Origin: Humibacter ginsenosidimutans
GTDB taxonomy: Bacteria; Actinomycetota; Actinomycetes; Actinomycetales; Microbacteriaceae
Length of the DNA: 64,000 bases
Reading direction: 5' to 3'
NCBI RefSeq assembly: GCF_007859675.1
Contig: NZ_CP042305.1
Coordinates: forward strand, 434,001-498,000
The notes under the pieces are model-generated. The model did not search any database, had not been told where the DNA came from, and worked only from the letters and a program-made list of their open reading frames with translations. Position numbers and translations under genes: made by a program. Shown piece after piece: positions 17,893-28,393 of the stretch (the first letter of the stretch is position 1; each line of letters opens with the position of its first letter).

Positions 17893-18690
17893 TCAGCGAT
17901 CGGCGAGAGAGCCGGCGATGCCGCCGACGTTGAAGAAGCGGTGCAGCACGCCGAACAGCACCAGAGGCGGCAGCACGATCACCAGGATGAGCCCCGGCGT
18001 GCGTGCGGATTGCAAGCCGATCGGAAGCGTGTAGAGCGCGTTCGACTTGATGAAGACGAGCGCGACGATGTAGTCGTTCCACGTGAGGAGAAAGCTGTAG
18101 ATCGCGGCGGAGACGATGCCGGGCCACGACCCGGGGAGCACGATGCGCACGAAGCTGCCGAACACGCTGCAGCCGTCGAGCCAGGCCGACTCCTCGAGCC
18201 GAACGGGAACGCTGTCGATCGTGGCGGTGAGCATCCAGATCGCCACGGCCAGCGACAGGCCGATGTAGACGAGGGTGATGCCGCCGAGCGAGTCGACGAG
18301 ACCGGCCCCGGCGAAGAGCACGAAGAGCGGGATGACGAGCACGACGACGGGCAGCGACTGCACGACGAACAGCACGAGCGAGTATCCGGCGACGAATCTG
18401 CCGCGAGCCCTGGAGAGCGCATAGGCCGCGGGCGCGCCCACGGCGATCGCGACGACTGTCGTGGCGATCGAGACGAGAAGACTGTTGCCCAGCCACTGCA
18501 ACGCCGGAGTGAACCGGAAGGTCGCGACGAGTCCGGCGAGCGGGCCGCCAGGTCCGGCGGATCCGGGTGCGCCCGGCACGAAGGCCGCGGTCAGCGTCGG
18601 AAGCAGAGGGCTGACGACCAGCGCGGTGATCGCGATGAGGGCGAGCGTGCGAGCCGCCATGGCGATCACCGCACGCGCCCTCAGGGTCAC
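17893..18690 (-). CDS. Orphan carbohydrate-type ABC transporter permease (MalG-like)
   Basis: Permease of 265 residues with about six membrane segments. The ATPase-contact EAA loop is clear: EESAWLDGCSVFGSFVRIV followed by LPGSWPG, near residues 160-185. This is the MalG/CUT1 permease type for sugars. It starts at a GTG overlapping the ctaA stop (GTGA), so translation is coupled to heme A synthase. No binding protein, partner permease or ATPase lies nearby. It could be a remnant of a sugar transporter or have been recruited to another job. An ATG ten codons on is an alternative start. Confidence 0.82.
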   Translation of the reverse strand: MTLRARAVIAMAARTLALIAITALVVSPLLPTLTAAFVPGAPGSAGPGGPLAGLVATFRFTPALQWLGNSLLVSIATTVVAIAVGAPAAYALSRARGRFVAGYSLVLFVVQSLPVVVLVIPLFVLFAGAGLVDSLGGITLVYIGLSLAVAIWMLTATIDSVPVRLEESAWLDGCSVFGSFVRIVLPGSWPGIVSAAIYSFLLTWNDYIVALVFIKSNALYTLPIGLQSARTPGLILVIVLPPLVLFGVLHRFFNVGGIAGSLADR

Positions 18691-19676
18691 GCCGCCGTCT
18701 GGGTCTCTGGCGCCGCCACGGATTCCTCGGCACGTGCCGCCGCGAGGTGCACGCCGGGCAGCATGCCCGGGTTGACGTCGAGCAGCACGCGCAGCGCGCC
18801 GACCCACACCATCGCCGCGAGCAGCAGATGGATCACGACGAGCGCGTCGGGCAGCGCGGTCAGGGCCTGGACGAGCCCGACGACCGCCTGCACCACGACG
18901 GCGGCCACGTACGTCACGGTGCGAAGCAGCGGTGTTCGGGCACGGGATCGCCACAGCACGACGGCGAGCACGATCGCGACGAGCAACGTGACAGTGCCGA
19001 GCACGCCGTGCACGATCGTGATGTCGATCCAGTCGAACGCCATGCGCGGCACATCGGCGGAGTCGCCGGAGTGCGGGCCCGAACCCGACACGAGCGTTCC
19101 GACCGCGATCAGCACGGCGGTGAGGGTGACGAGCACCCAGCTCAGCGCCTTGGCCGGAGCCGTGATCGCGCGCACGGCATCCGCCGACACCGGTTTCTCG
19201 TGCACGCGGTGCCACGTGAGCGTCGTGGTGGTGAGCAGGCCCATCGCCATGAGGAAGTGGAAGGCGACGACGTACGGGTTGAGGCCCGTCCACACGCTGA
19301 TGCCGCCCGCGATGGCGTTCGCGACCACGAGCCAGAACTGCGACCACGCCAGCCTCGTGATGCTGCGCACTCGCGGCTTCTGCAACCGGGCCGCGATGAT
19401 CGTCCACGCGACGGTGATGCTCAGCAGCACGGTCAGCATGCGGTTGGAGAACTCGATGACGGCGTGGATGCCCATGGCCGGCGTCGGTGCGAGCGAGGTC
19501 GTGTCGCACGTGGGCCACGTCGGGCAGCCGAGCCCCGATCCGGTCACGCGCACGATGCCGCCGCCCACCACGATGAGGATGCTCACCACGAGGGAGGCGG
19601 TCGCCGCCCACCGCAGGGAGCGGGGCGAGAGGGTGTAGCGGTCGGCGAGCCAGCCGAGCGGAGTCTGGATCGTCAC
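18687..19676 (-). CDS. ctaA: Heme A synthase
   Basis: COX15/CtaA membrane enzyme of 329 residues with about eight helices that oxidises heme O to heme A for aa3-type oxidases. Histidine ligands appear in HAVIEFSNRM, VAFHFLMAM, TIVHGVLG and VIHLLLAA, and the external cysteine pair CPTWPTC is near residue 51. The GTG at 19676 lies two bases downstream of the ctaB stop. The C-terminal tail is alanine-rich. It is in an operon with ctaB and the orphan permease. Confidence 0.93.
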   Translation of the reverse strand: MTIQTPLGWLADRYTLSPRSLRWAATASLVVSILIVVGGGIVRVTGSGLGCPTWPTCDTTSLAPTPAMGIHAVIEFSNRMLTVLLSITVAWTIIAARLQKPRVRSITRLAWSQFWLVVANAIAGGISVWTGLNPYVVAFHFLMAMGLLTTTTLTWHRVHEKPVSADAVRAITAPAKALSWVLVTLTAVLIAVGTLVSGSGPHSGDSADVPRMAFDWIDITIVHGVLGTVTLLVAIVLAVVLWRSRARTPLLRTVTYVAAVVVQAVVGLVQALTALPDALVVIHLLLAAMVWVGALRVLLDVNPGMLPGVHLAAARAEESVAAPETQTAA

Positions 19677-19678
19677 GG

Positions 19679-20632
19679 TCAGAACGGCAGCAGCGGGTCG
19701 ACGGCGATGGCCACGAACAGCAGCGAAAGATACGTGATCGAGCCGTGGAAGACGCGCATGGGCGAGGGGTTCTCGTGCCGGATGGCGAGGGAGTAGAGGC
19801 GGTGCGTCTCGTAGACGAACCACACGCCGGCAGCCAGGGCGGTGAGCGTGTAGACCAGGCCCATGTGCGCGACCGGGATGAGCAGCAGCGAGCAGGCGAC
19901 GGTCGCCCACGCGTAGAGGATGACCTGCAGGCCGACGGCCGCACGGCCGCGGGTGACGCCCAGCATCGGCACGCCGACCGACTTGTAGTCGTCGCGGTAG
20001 CGCATCGACAGCGGCCAGTAGTGCGGGGGCGTCCACAGGAACACGACGCCGAACAGGATGAATGGCGTCCAGCTCAGGGATTCGGTGACCGCAGCCCATC
20101 CGATGAGCACGGGGAAGCATCCGGCGATACCACCCCAGATGATGTTCTGCTGCGTGCGGCGCTTGAGCCACAGCGTGTAGATGAGCACGTAGAAGAGGAT
20201 CGCGGTGACCGACAGTGCCGCGGCGAGCCAGTTGGTCGTGAGGTAGAGCCACACCGTGGAGACCACGGCCAGTGTCCAGGAGAAGACGAGGGCCTCGCGC
20301 GGCGTCAGCTCGCCGGTGACGAGAGGACGCTTCTTGGTGCGCGCCATGATCTTGTCGATGTCACGGTCGATGTAGCAGTTGAAGGCCGCGGCAGACCCCG
20401 CGCTCATGGCGCCGCCGATGACCGTCGCGACGACGAGCCACAGATTCGGCACACCGCCGGCTGCGAGGAACATCACCGGAATGGTGGTGACGAGCAGCAA
20501 CTCCATCACGCGCGGCTTCGTCAACGCGACGTAGGCGGCGAACTTGCGCCGGAATCCGATCCTGGCCGGTATCGGCCGGCTCTCAGCGGCTACGTCCATT
20601 ACTCCTCTTCGCCTCGTGACACTCGACGACAT
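19679..20632 (-). CDS. ctaB: Protoheme IX farnesyltransferase (heme O synthase)
   Basis: UbiA-type prenyltransferase of up to 317 residues with about nine helices that farnesylates heme B to heme O. The prenyl-diphosphate motif [18 protein letters not shown] is near residue 85, and [11 protein letters not shown] follows later. Two starts are possible: ATG at 20632 as given, or ATG at 20599 (MDVAAES), which is preceded by GAGGAG at unusually short spacing. It diverges from tkt across 348 bases. Together with ctaA it supplies heme A. Confidence 0.92.
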   Translation of the reverse strand: MSSSVTRRRGVMDVAAESRPIPARIGFRRKFAAYVALTKPRVMELLLVTTIPVMFLAAGGVPNLWLVVATVIGGAMSAGSAAAFNCYIDRDIDKIMARTKKRPLVTGELTPREALVFSWTLAVVSTVWLYLTTNWLAAALSVTAILFYVLIYTLWLKRRTQQNIIWGGIAGCFPVLIGWAAVTESLSWTPFILFGVVFLWTPPHYWPLSMRYRDDYKSVGVPMLGVTRGRAAVGLQVILYAWATVACSLLLIPVAHMGLVYTLTALAAGVWFVYETHRLYSLAIRHENPSPMRVFHGSITYLSLLFVAIAVDPLLPF

Positions 20633-20980
20633 TCGAGTCTATCGCTCGTTCGCGCCCTGGAAGACCGGGCGGGAGGACGGTCGCGAGCGTGCGATGCAGG
20701 CGGCCCGAAGCGGTTCCTCCCCCGTGGCATCCGCGGTCGCACGGTTTGTGGGGACGCCACAGCGGCGGCAGGCTTCCGCCCGCTGGATTCTGGCGATCTC
20801 CCTATACTTGTCAGTGCTCGCCTGTCGGTGCACACGTATGCCCGGCGCCCGTTGATCGGACGCCAGACTTCCCGTGTGCACGGGTGCCGAAGACGTCCGG
20901 GCGCGCACTACCACCACAGGTGCGGGGTCCTGATGCGGCCCCTCGTTCGCACCGACGAATACGAGAAGGGTCAGTCTCAA
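20633..20980. other. Noncoding ctaB-tkt divergent region
   Basis: 348 bases with no convincing gene. It contains the likely tkt promoter at 20803-20808 and a leader of about 170 bases before tkt. I see no riboswitch fold or tRNA. An ATG at 20933 in frame with tkt would lengthen the protein by 16 residues but has no ribosome site. Confidence 0.6.
20803..20808 (+). promoter_or_regulatory. Likely tkt promoter -10 element
   Basis: TATACT, a near-consensus -10 hexamer in a GC-rich region, upstream of tkt. A weak -35 (TGGATT) lies at about 16 bases. Confidence 0.5.
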
Positions 20981-23074
20981 GTGGCAGCTCTGCAGTGGGA
21001 TCCCATTGACAACAAGGCAGTCGACACCGCTCGCATCCTGGCGGCGGACGCCGTGGAGAAAGTGGGCAACGGGCATCCCGGCACGGCGATGAGCCTCGCC
21101 CCTGCCGCCTACCTCTTGTTCCAGCGCGTGATGCGTCGCGACCCGAAGGACCAGCACTGGCTCGGCCGTGACCGCTTCATCCTGTCGGCGGGCCACAGCT
21201 CGCTGACGCAGTACGTGCAGCTCTATCTGGGCGGCTACGGGCTCGAGCTCGACGACCTCAAGGCGCTGCGCACCTGGGGCTCGCTCACGCCGGGCCACCC
21301 CGAATACCGCCACACCGACGGCGTCGAGATCACGACAGGGCCGCTCGGCCAGGGATTGTCGTCGGCCGTCGGCTTCGCCTACGCCAGTCGCTACGAGCGC
21401 GGTCTGTTCGACCCGGAAGCCGACGCGGGCACCAGCCCCTTCGACCACTTCGTCTACGTGATCGCCAGCGACGGCGATCTTGAGGAGGGCATCACCTCCG
21501 AGGCGTCGTCGCTCGCCGGCCACCAGGAACTCGGCAACCTCGTCGTCATCTACGACAGCAACCAGATCTCCATCGAGGACGACACGAACATCGCCTTCAC
21601 CGAAGACGTGAAGCAGCGCTACGAGGCGTACCACTGGCACGTGCAGGTCGTCGACTGGAAGAAGACCGGCCAGTACGTCGAAGACGTGCAGGAGCTGTTC
21701 GACGCCATCGAGACCGCCAAGGCGGTCTCCGACAAGCCGTCGCTGATCATCTTGAAGACCATCATCGGATGGCCGAGCCCGAAGAAGCAGAACACCGGCA
21801 AGATCCACGGTTCCGCGCTCGGCGCCGACGAGTTGCGCGCGGTCAAGGAGGTGCTCGGCTTCGACCCGGAGCAGACCTTCGAGGTCGCCGAGGAGGTCAT
21901 CGAGCACACCCGCAAGGCCATCGAGCGCGGCGCCGACGAGCGCGCGCAGTGGCAGGTCGGGTTCGACGCGTGGGCCGCGGCGAACCCGGAGCGCAAGGCG
22001 CTGCTCGACCGGCTGCTGACCGGGGAGCTGCCCGACGGCGTCGAGTCCGCTCTTCCGGCCTTCGAGGCGGGCAAGGATGTCTCCACCCGCGCCGCGAGCG
22101 GCAAGGTGCTGAACGCGATCGCCCCCGTGGTTCCCGAGCTGTGGGGCGGATCGGCCGACCTCGCCGAGTCGAACAACACGACCATCGAGGGGGCGGCATC
22201 CTTCGTTCCGACCGAGCGCTCCACGCACGAGTGGTCGGGCAACCCGTACGGCCGTGTTCTGCACTTCGGCATTCGCGAGCACGCGATGGCCGCCATCCTC
22301 AACGGCATCGTGCTGCACGGACCGACCCGTCCCTTCGGCGGCACCTTCCTCATCTTCAGCGACTACCAGCGCCCGGCGCTGCGCCTTGCCGCACTGATGA
22401 ACGTCCCGTCGATCTTCGTCTGGACGCACGACTCCGTCGCGCTCGGCGAGGACGGTCCGACGCACCAGCCGATCGAGCAGCTGACCACGCTGCGTCTCAT
22501 CCCGAACTTCACCGTGGTGCGTCCCGGCGACGCGAACGAGGTGGCCTACGCGTGGCTCGAGCTCCTGAAGCGCCGCGGCGGCCCAGCGGGCATCGCGCTC
22601 ACCAGGCAGAACATCCCGGTGTTCGAGCGCGGAGACGGCGAGGCGTCCGGCGACACCTTCGCGTCGGCCGCCAACGTGTCCAAGGGTGCGTACGTGCTCG
22701 CCGATGCAGCGAACGGCTCCCCCGACGTCATCATCATCGCCACCGGTTCCGAGGTGCAGCTCGCGGTGAACGCGCGCGAGGCGCTGAAGGCCGACGGCGT
22801 GAACGCTCGCGTCGTCTCGGCACCGAGCCTCGAGTGGTTCGAGGAGCAGAGCGCGGAGTACAAGGAGTCGGTGCTGCCGGCATCCGTCACCGCCCGTGTC
22901 TCGGTCGAGGCCGGTCGCGCCCTCGGCTGGCGCCCCTACATCGGCGACAAGGGCCGCAGCGTGTCGATCGAGCACTTCGGCGCCTCCGCCGACTACAAGA
23001 CGTTGTTCGAGAAGTTCGGCATCACGACCGACGCGGTCATCGCCGCAGCCAAGGAGTCGATCGCCGCTCAGTAG
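20981..23074 (+). CDS. tkt: Transketolase
   Basis: Thiamine-diphosphate enzyme of 697 residues that swaps two-carbon units between sugar phosphates in the non-oxidative pentose-phosphate pathway. Motifs: [13 protein letters not shown] near residue 28, the cofactor-binding [17 protein letters not shown] near residue 165, and the central pyrimidine-domain segments [13 protein letters not shown] and [15 protein letters not shown]. The GTG at 20981 gives normal length, with GAGAAGGG about ten bases upstream. It leads a run of tal, pgi, zwf, opcA and pgl. Confidence 0.95.
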   Translation: MAALQWDPIDNKAVDTARILAADAVEKVGNGHPGTAMSLAPAAYLLFQRVMRRDPKDQHWLGRDRFILSAGHSSLTQYVQLYLGGYGLELDDLKALRTWGSLTPGHPEYRHTDGVEITTGPLGQGLSSAVGFAYASRYERGLFDPEADAGTSPFDHFVYVIASDGDLEEGITSEASSLAGHQELGNLVVIYDSNQISIEDDTNIAFTEDVKQRYEAYHWHVQVVDWKKTGQYVEDVQELFDAIETAKAVSDKPSLIILKTIIGWPSPKKQNTGKIHGSALGADELRAVKEVLGFDPEQTFEVAEEVIEHTRKAIERGADERAQWQVGFDAWAAANPERKALLDRLLTGELPDGVESALPAFEAGKDVSTRAASGKVLNAIAPVVPELWGGSADLAESNNTTIEGAASFVPTERSTHEWSGNPYGRVLHFGIREHAMAAILNGIVLHGPTRPFGGTFLIFSDYQRPALRLAALMNVPSIFVWTHDSVALGEDGPTHQPIEQLTTLRLIPNFTVVRPGDANEVAYAWLELLKRRGGPAGIALTRQNIPVFERGDGEASGDTFASAANVSKGAYVLADAANGSPDVIIIATGSEVQLAVNAREALKADGVNARVVSAPSLEWFEEQSAEYKESVLPASVTARVSVEAGRALGWRPYIGDKGRSVSIEHFGASADYKTLFEKFGITTDAVIAAAKESIAAQ

Positions 23075-23118
23075 CGAGCGATCGAGTGAAGACGAAGAGA
23101 AGAAGAGGCGAAAGAAAC

Positions 23119-24246
23119 ATGACCGAATCCAGCACCGCGAAACTCGCCGCCGAGGGCGTGAGCATCTGGCTCGACGACCTGTCGCGCGAGCTCGTCGGCT
23201 CCGGCAAGCTGCAGAACCTGATCGACACCCGCAACGTCGTCGGCGTCACCTCCAACCCGACGATCTTCGCCAACGCGCTGTCGAACGGCGAGGCGTACGA
23301 CGAGCAGGTGCGCGCGCTCGCTGCGGCGGGCAAAGACGTGCATGAGGCCGTCTTCGAGATCACCACGACGGACGTGCGCAACGCTGCCGACGTGTTCGCC
23401 CCCGTATATGAGACGTCGGGCGGCACCGACGGCCGGGTCTCGATCGAGGTCGAGCCGGGTCTCGCGCACGACGCGGCCGGAACCATCGCTCAGGCCAAGC
23501 AGTTGTGGGCCAAGGTCGACAAGCCCAACGCCATGATCAAGATCCCCGCCACGGCAGAGGGACTCGAAGCCATCGCGGCCGCGACCGCGGTGGGCATCAG
23601 CGTCAACGTCACGCTGATCTTCGGGCTCGAGCGCTACCGGGAGGTGATCAACGCCTACCTGACCGGACTGGAACAGGCGAAGGCGGCGGGCATCGACCTG
23701 TCGGGCATCCGTTCGGTGGCCTCGTTCTTCGTCTCGCGCGTCGACACCGAGATCGACAAGCGGCTGACCGCGATCGGCACGCAGGAGGCGCTCGCGCTCA
23801 AGGGCAAGGCCGCTGTCGCCAACGCCCGCCTCGCCTACCAGGTCTTCGAGCAGGCGTTCGACTCCGAGCGGGCGAAGGTGCTGCTGGCCGCAGGCGCCAA
23901 CAAGCAGCGACCGCTGTGGGCGTCGACCGGCGTCAAGGACCCGTCCTACCCCGACACGCTTTACGTGACCACTCTCGTCGCCCCCGACGAGGTGAACACG
24001 ATGCCGGAGAAGACGCTCGAGGCGACGTTCGACCACGGCGAGGTCACCGGCAACACCATCGAGGGCACCTACGATGAGTCGAACGCCGTGCTCGACGCCA
24101 TCGCGGCGCAGGGCATCTCGTACGACGAGGTGACGCAGCTGCTCGAAGACGAGGGCGTGGAGAAGTTCATCGTCTCGTGGGGCGAACTGCTCGACACGGT
24201 GTCCCAGGCGCTCTCGCAGGCGTCCGCGGCGGAGACCGCGCGGTGA
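23119..24246 (+). CDS. tal: Transaldolase
   Basis: Transaldolase of 375 residues, the long actinobacterial type, moving three-carbon units between sugar phosphates. [10 protein letters not shown] is near residue 45 and the Schiff-base lysine is in MIKIPAT near residue 138. [14 protein letters not shown] and [12 protein letters not shown] follow. It starts 44 bases after tkt with GAGG upstream, and its stop overlaps the pgi GTG, so it is coupled to pgi. Confidence 0.95.
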   Translation: MTESSTAKLAAEGVSIWLDDLSRELVGSGKLQNLIDTRNVVGVTSNPTIFANALSNGEAYDEQVRALAAAGKDVHEAVFEITTTDVRNAADVFAPVYETSGGTDGRVSIEVEPGLAHDAAGTIAQAKQLWAKVDKPNAMIKIPATAEGLEAIAAATAVGISVNVTLIFGLERYREVINAYLTGLEQAKAAGIDLSGIRSVASFFVSRVDTEIDKRLTAIGTQEALALKGKAAVANARLAYQVFEQAFDSERAKVLLAAGANKQRPLWASTGVKDPSYPDTLYVTTLVAPDEVNTMPEKTLEATFDHGEVTGNTIEGTYDESNAVLDAIAAQGISYDEVTQLLEDEGVEKFIVSWGELLDTVSQALSQASAAETAR

Positions 24247-25857
24247 GCTTCAAGATCCATGTCTCCGGCGCGGCGGAGGCGGCGGTCGGGCGGCACGTCC
24301 CCGTGCTCGTGAAAGACCTCGTCGCCTCCGGCATCACCGCGCAGGATCCCGCGCTGTGGGGGGCGGATGCCGAGGCGGAGGCATCCATTCGGCTCGGCTG
24401 GACCGAGGCTGTCGCCCTCTCGCGGCCGCTCGTCCCGCAGATCGTCGAGCTGCGTGAGAAGCACCTCGCGGCCGGCCTCGACCACATCGTTCTCAGCGGG
24501 ATGGGCGGCTCGTCGCTCGCCCCTGAGGTCATCACGAGAACCGGCAACCTCGAGCTGACCATCCTCGACACGACCGACCCCGGCCAGGTGCTCGCCGCCG
24601 TGAACGACAGGCTCGCGTCGAGCGTGCTGGTCGTCTCGTCGAAGTCCGGCTCCACCGTCGAGACGGACAGCCACCGGCGCACGTACGAAAAGGCGTTCCG
24701 CGACGCAGGCATCGACCCGGCGGAGCGCATCGTCGTCGTCACCGATCCGGGATCGCCGCTGGATGCCTCGGCGCGCGAGGCCGGCTACACCGTCTTCAAC
24801 GCAGATCCCAACGTGGGCGGCCGATATTCGGCTCTCACGGCCTTCGGCCTGGTGCCCGCCGGTCTCGCCGGCTTCGACATCGAAGAGCTGCTCGAAGAGG
24901 CGGAGACCATCTCGCTGGAGCTGGCGATCGACGACGAGACCAACCCGGGGCTGATCCTCGGTGCTGCGATCGCCGGCACCGATCCGCTGCGCGACAAGCT
25001 CGGCATCATCGCCGACGGCACGCACATCGTGGGATTCGCGGACTGGGCGGAACAGCTCATCGCCGAGTCGACGGGCAAGCAGGGCAAGGGCCTGCTGCCC
25101 GTCGTGCTCGACGTGGTCTCCCCGGAGCTCGACGAGAGCCTGCCCGACCTGCAGATCGTGCGACTCGTCGACAATGCGACAGCTCACCACCTGCTGCCTG
25201 CCGACCGGCACGAGGGCGAGATCCTCGTCTCCGGCACGCTCGGCGCGATGTTCCTCGTCTGGGAGTACGCGGTCGCGGTGGCCGGACGTCTGCTCGGGAT
25301 CGATCCGTTCGATCAGCCCGACGTGGAGTCCGCGAAGGCCGCGACGCGTGGACTGCTCGACGCCCGACCCGAACCCGTCGCTCCGGCCTTCACCGACGCC
25401 GGCATCGAGGTGCGCGGCGACTCGGGACTGCTCGTCGACGTCTCAACCGTCGACGATGCCCTCGGCGCGCTGCTGGCGCAGCTGCCCGCCGATGGGTACG
25501 TCGCCGTTCAGGCGTACGCCGACCGCGTCGAGCTGCCGCAGCTCGCCGGCATCCGCGATCTGCTCGCCGCTCGCGCGAAGCGTCCCGTCACGTTCGGCTG
25601 GGGTCCCCGGTTCTTGCATTCGACGGGACAGTTCCACAAGGGCGGACCCGCTGTCGGCGTGTTCCTGCAGATTCTCACGCAGGAGCCTGCGGACCTGCAG
25701 GTTCCCGACCGTCCGTCCACTTTCGGCCAGCTCATCAGCGCTCAGGCCGCAGGGGGACGCCGCGGTGCTCGCCGAGCACGGCCGTCCCGTTCTCACGCTC
25801 ACGCTGACCGAACCGTACGCGAACATCGAGACGCTGTTCGGCGACGTCGACGACTGA
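24243..25857 (+). pseudogene. pgi: Glucose-6-phosphate isomerase, frameshifted
   Basis: Interconverts glucose-6-phosphate and fructose-6-phosphate. The reading frame runs from a GTG overlapping the tal stop for about 505 residues and shows LSGMGGSSLAPEV, SSKSGSTVETDS and WGPRFLHSTGQFHKGGP. At 25752-25756 a run of five Gs breaks the frame. Removing one G restores QAAGDAAVLAEHGRP and the proper C-terminus ending at 25857, 18 bases before zwf. Without the repair the last 35 residues are replaced. Homopolymer position makes a sequencing error likely. Confidence 0.9.
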
Positions 25858-25875
25858 CCTGACACGAGGAGACAC

Positions 25876-27414
25876 ATGTCACCGGTGGAGATCACCGCGG
25901 AACACAATCCGCTGCGAGTGCCGGAAGACCGCCGGCTCAATCGCATCGCCGGGCCGAGCAGCCTCATCATCTTCGGCGTGACGGGCGACCTGTCGCGCAA
26001 GAAGCTGATGCCGGCCGTCTACGACCTGGCCAACCGGGGGCTTCTGCCTCCCGGATTCGCGCTCGTCGGGTTCGCCCGCCGCGACTGGGAGGACGAGGAC
26101 TTCGAGAAGGTCGTCTACGACGCCGTCAAGGAGCACGCCCGCACGGAGTTCAGAGACGAGGTGTGGCGGCAGCTCGCCCAGGGCATCCGTTTCGTCTCGG
26201 GCGAGTTCGACGACGACGAGGCGTTCGAACGGCTCAAGAAGACCGTCGACGAGCTCGACCGCGATCGCGGAACGATGGGCAACCACGCCTTCTACCTGTC
26301 GATTCCGCCGAAGGCGTTCCCGTTGGTCACCGAGCAGCTGCGTCGTTCGGGACTGGCCGAACAGGCGAAGGGCTGGCGCCGGGTCGTCATCGAGAAGCCG
26401 TTCGGCAGCGACCTGCAGACCGCCCGCGAGCTCAACAAGGTGGTCGAGTCGGTGTTCCCGGCGGACTCGGTGTTCCGCATCGACCACTACCTCGGCAAGG
26501 AGACGGTGCAGAACATCCTTGCGCTGCGCTTCGCCAATGAGCTGTACGAGCCGATCTGGAACGCGAACTACGTCGACCACGTGCAGATCACGATGGCCGA
26601 GGACATCGGCGTCGGGGGCCGTGCCGGGTACTACGACGGCATCGGCGCCGCGCGCGACGTCATCCAGAACCATCTGCTCCAGCTCCTCGCCCTCACCGCC
26701 ATGGAAGAGCCGGTCTCGTTCGACGCCGCCGACCTGCGTGCCGAGAAGGAGAAGGTGCTCAAGGCTGTGCGGCTGCCGAAGGACCTCGCGACCGCGACGG
26801 CCCGCGGGCAGTACTCCAGCGGATGGCAGGGCGGCGAGAAGGTCGTCGGCTTCCTCGAGGAAGACGGCATGAACCCGCAGTCCACCACCGAGACGTACGC
26901 CGCCATCAAGCTCGACATCGGCACCCGCAGGTGGGCGGGCGTTCCGTTCTACCTGCGTGCCGGCAAGCGCCTCGGCCGCCGCGTCACGGAGATCGCCGTG
27001 GTGTTCAAGCGCGCGCCCCAGCAGCTCTTCGCGGAGAGCCAGACCTCGGCGCTCGGTCAGAACGCCCTGGTCATCAGGGTGCAGCCCGACGAGGGCGTCA
27101 CGATCCGGTTCGGGTCGAAGGTGCCGGGCGCGGGCATGCAGGTGCGCGACGTGAGCATGGACTTCGGATACGGCCACGCCTTCACCGAGGCCAGCCCCGA
27201 AGCGTACGAGCGGCTCATCCTCGATGTGCTGCTGGGCGACCCTCCGCTGTTCCCGCGCCATGAGGAGGTGGAGCTCTCGTGGAAGATCCTCGACCCGATC
27301 GAGAAGTTCTGGGCATCGCACGGCGCACCCGAGCAGTACCGACCCGGAACGTGGGGCCCGGCATCCGCCGACGAGCTTCTTGCTCGCGACGGCCGCACCT
27401 GGCGACGGCCATGA
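25876..27414 (+). CDS. zwf: Glucose-6-phosphate 1-dehydrogenase
   Basis: First enzyme of the oxidative pentose-phosphate pathway, 512 residues, producing 6-phosphogluconolactone and NADPH. The nucleotide-binding GVTGDLSRKKL is near residue 34, the active-site RIDHYLGKE near residue 200, and EKPFGSDLQTARELN precedes it. ACGAGGAG lies before the ATG. The assembly factor OpcA is encoded 13 bases downstream, which is the typical actinobacterial pairing. Confidence 0.96.
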   Translation: MSPVEITAEHNPLRVPEDRRLNRIAGPSSLIIFGVTGDLSRKKLMPAVYDLANRGLLPPGFALVGFARRDWEDEDFEKVVYDAVKEHARTEFRDEVWRQLAQGIRFVSGEFDDDEAFERLKKTVDELDRDRGTMGNHAFYLSIPPKAFPLVTEQLRRSGLAEQAKGWRRVVIEKPFGSDLQTARELNKVVESVFPADSVFRIDHYLGKETVQNILALRFANELYEPIWNANYVDHVQITMAEDIGVGGRAGYYDGIGAARDVIQNHLLQLLALTAMEEPVSFDAADLRAEKEKVLKAVRLPKDLATATARGQYSSGWQGGEKVVGFLEEDGMNPQSTTETYAAIKLDIGTRRWAGVPFYLRAGKRLGRRVTEIAVVFKRAPQQLFAESQTSALGQNALVIRVQPDEGVTIRFGSKVPGAGMQVRDVSMDFGYGHAFTEASPEAYERLILDVLLGDPPLFPRHEEVELSWKILDPIEKFWASHGAPEQYRPGTWGPASADELLARDGRTWRRP

Positions 27415-27427
27415 ACAGGAGAACACA

Positions 27428-28393
27428 GTGATCGTCGATCTGCCCGACACGACTACGAGCCAGGTCTCGAAGACCCTGATCAAGATCCGCGAGGAGGGCG
27501 GCGCCGTGGCCCTCGGCCGCGTGCTGACGCTGATCATCGCCACGCGGCTCGGTCAAGAAGAAGAGGTCATCGAGGCGGCGAACGAGGCCTCGCGCGAGCA
27601 CCCGATGCGCGTCATCGTGGTCTCGACGGCCGCACCCGACCACCCGCACGCGGATGCCGGCAGCCGGCTCGACGCACAGATCAGGGTGGGCGGCGATGCC
27701 GGCGCGAGCGAGGTCATCGTGCTGCGCGCCTACGGCGAGACCGCCAGCGACGAGGAGGGTCTCGTCACGGCGCTGCTGCTGCCCGACGCGCCCGTCGTCG
27801 TCTGGTGGCCTGGGTCAGCGCCCGACGTCGTGTCCACCTCTGCGCTCGGCCGCATCGCCACCTGCCGCATCACCGACTCGTCGTCATCCGGCGACCCGCA
27901 CGAGGCCCTTCTGCACCTCGCCGAGACATACGCGCCGGGCGACACCGACTTCGCGTGGACGAGGCTCACGCTGTGGCGGGCGCAGCTCGCCGCCGTGCTC
28001 GATCAGCCGCCATACGAGCCGATCGAGTCGGTCGAGGTGTCGGGTGCTCCCGATTCCCCGTCGACGGTGCTGCTCGCCGCCTGGCTGCGACTTCAGCTGG
28101 ATGCCCCAGTGCAGCACGACCTGACGGCCCGCCAGCGCGGACTCAGCGGCATCCACGGGGTGCAGTTGAAGCGCGCCTCGGGCACCGTCGAGCTCGTTCG
28201 CGACATGCCCGACGTGGCGACGCTGTCCGAGCCGGGCCAGCCGACGCACGACCTGGCACTCCCCCGCCGCAATCTGCGTGATTGTCTGGCGGAGGAGCTC
28301 CGCAGGCTCGACCCCGACGAGCTGTACGGCCGTGTGCTGACGCAGGGCCTGCCGCTCCTGGAAGCGGAGGAACGGGGAGCGGCAGCACGATGA
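27428..28393 (+). CDS. opcA: Glucose-6-phosphate dehydrogenase assembly protein OpcA
   Basis: OpcA of 321 residues, needed for Zwf assembly or activity in actinobacteria and cyanobacteria. It begins IVDLPDTTTSQVSKTL and contains LLLPDAPVVVWWPG and FAWTRLTLWRAQLAA, both family marks. GTG start with AGGAG upstream; its stop overlaps the pgl ATG (ATGA). Placement between zwf and pgl supports the call. Confidence 0.94.
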   Translation: MIVDLPDTTTSQVSKTLIKIREEGGAVALGRVLTLIIATRLGQEEEVIEAANEASREHPMRVIVVSTAAPDHPHADAGSRLDAQIRVGGDAGASEVIVLRAYGETASDEEGLVTALLLPDAPVVVWWPGSAPDVVSTSALGRIATCRITDSSSSGDPHEALLHLAETYAPGDTDFAWTRLTLWRAQLAAVLDQPPYEPIESVEVSGAPDSPSTVLLAAWLRLQLDAPVQHDLTARQRGLSGIHGVQLKRASGTVELVRDMPDVATLSEPGQPTHDLALPRRNLRDCLAEELRRLDPDELYGRVLTQGLPLLEAEERGAAAR

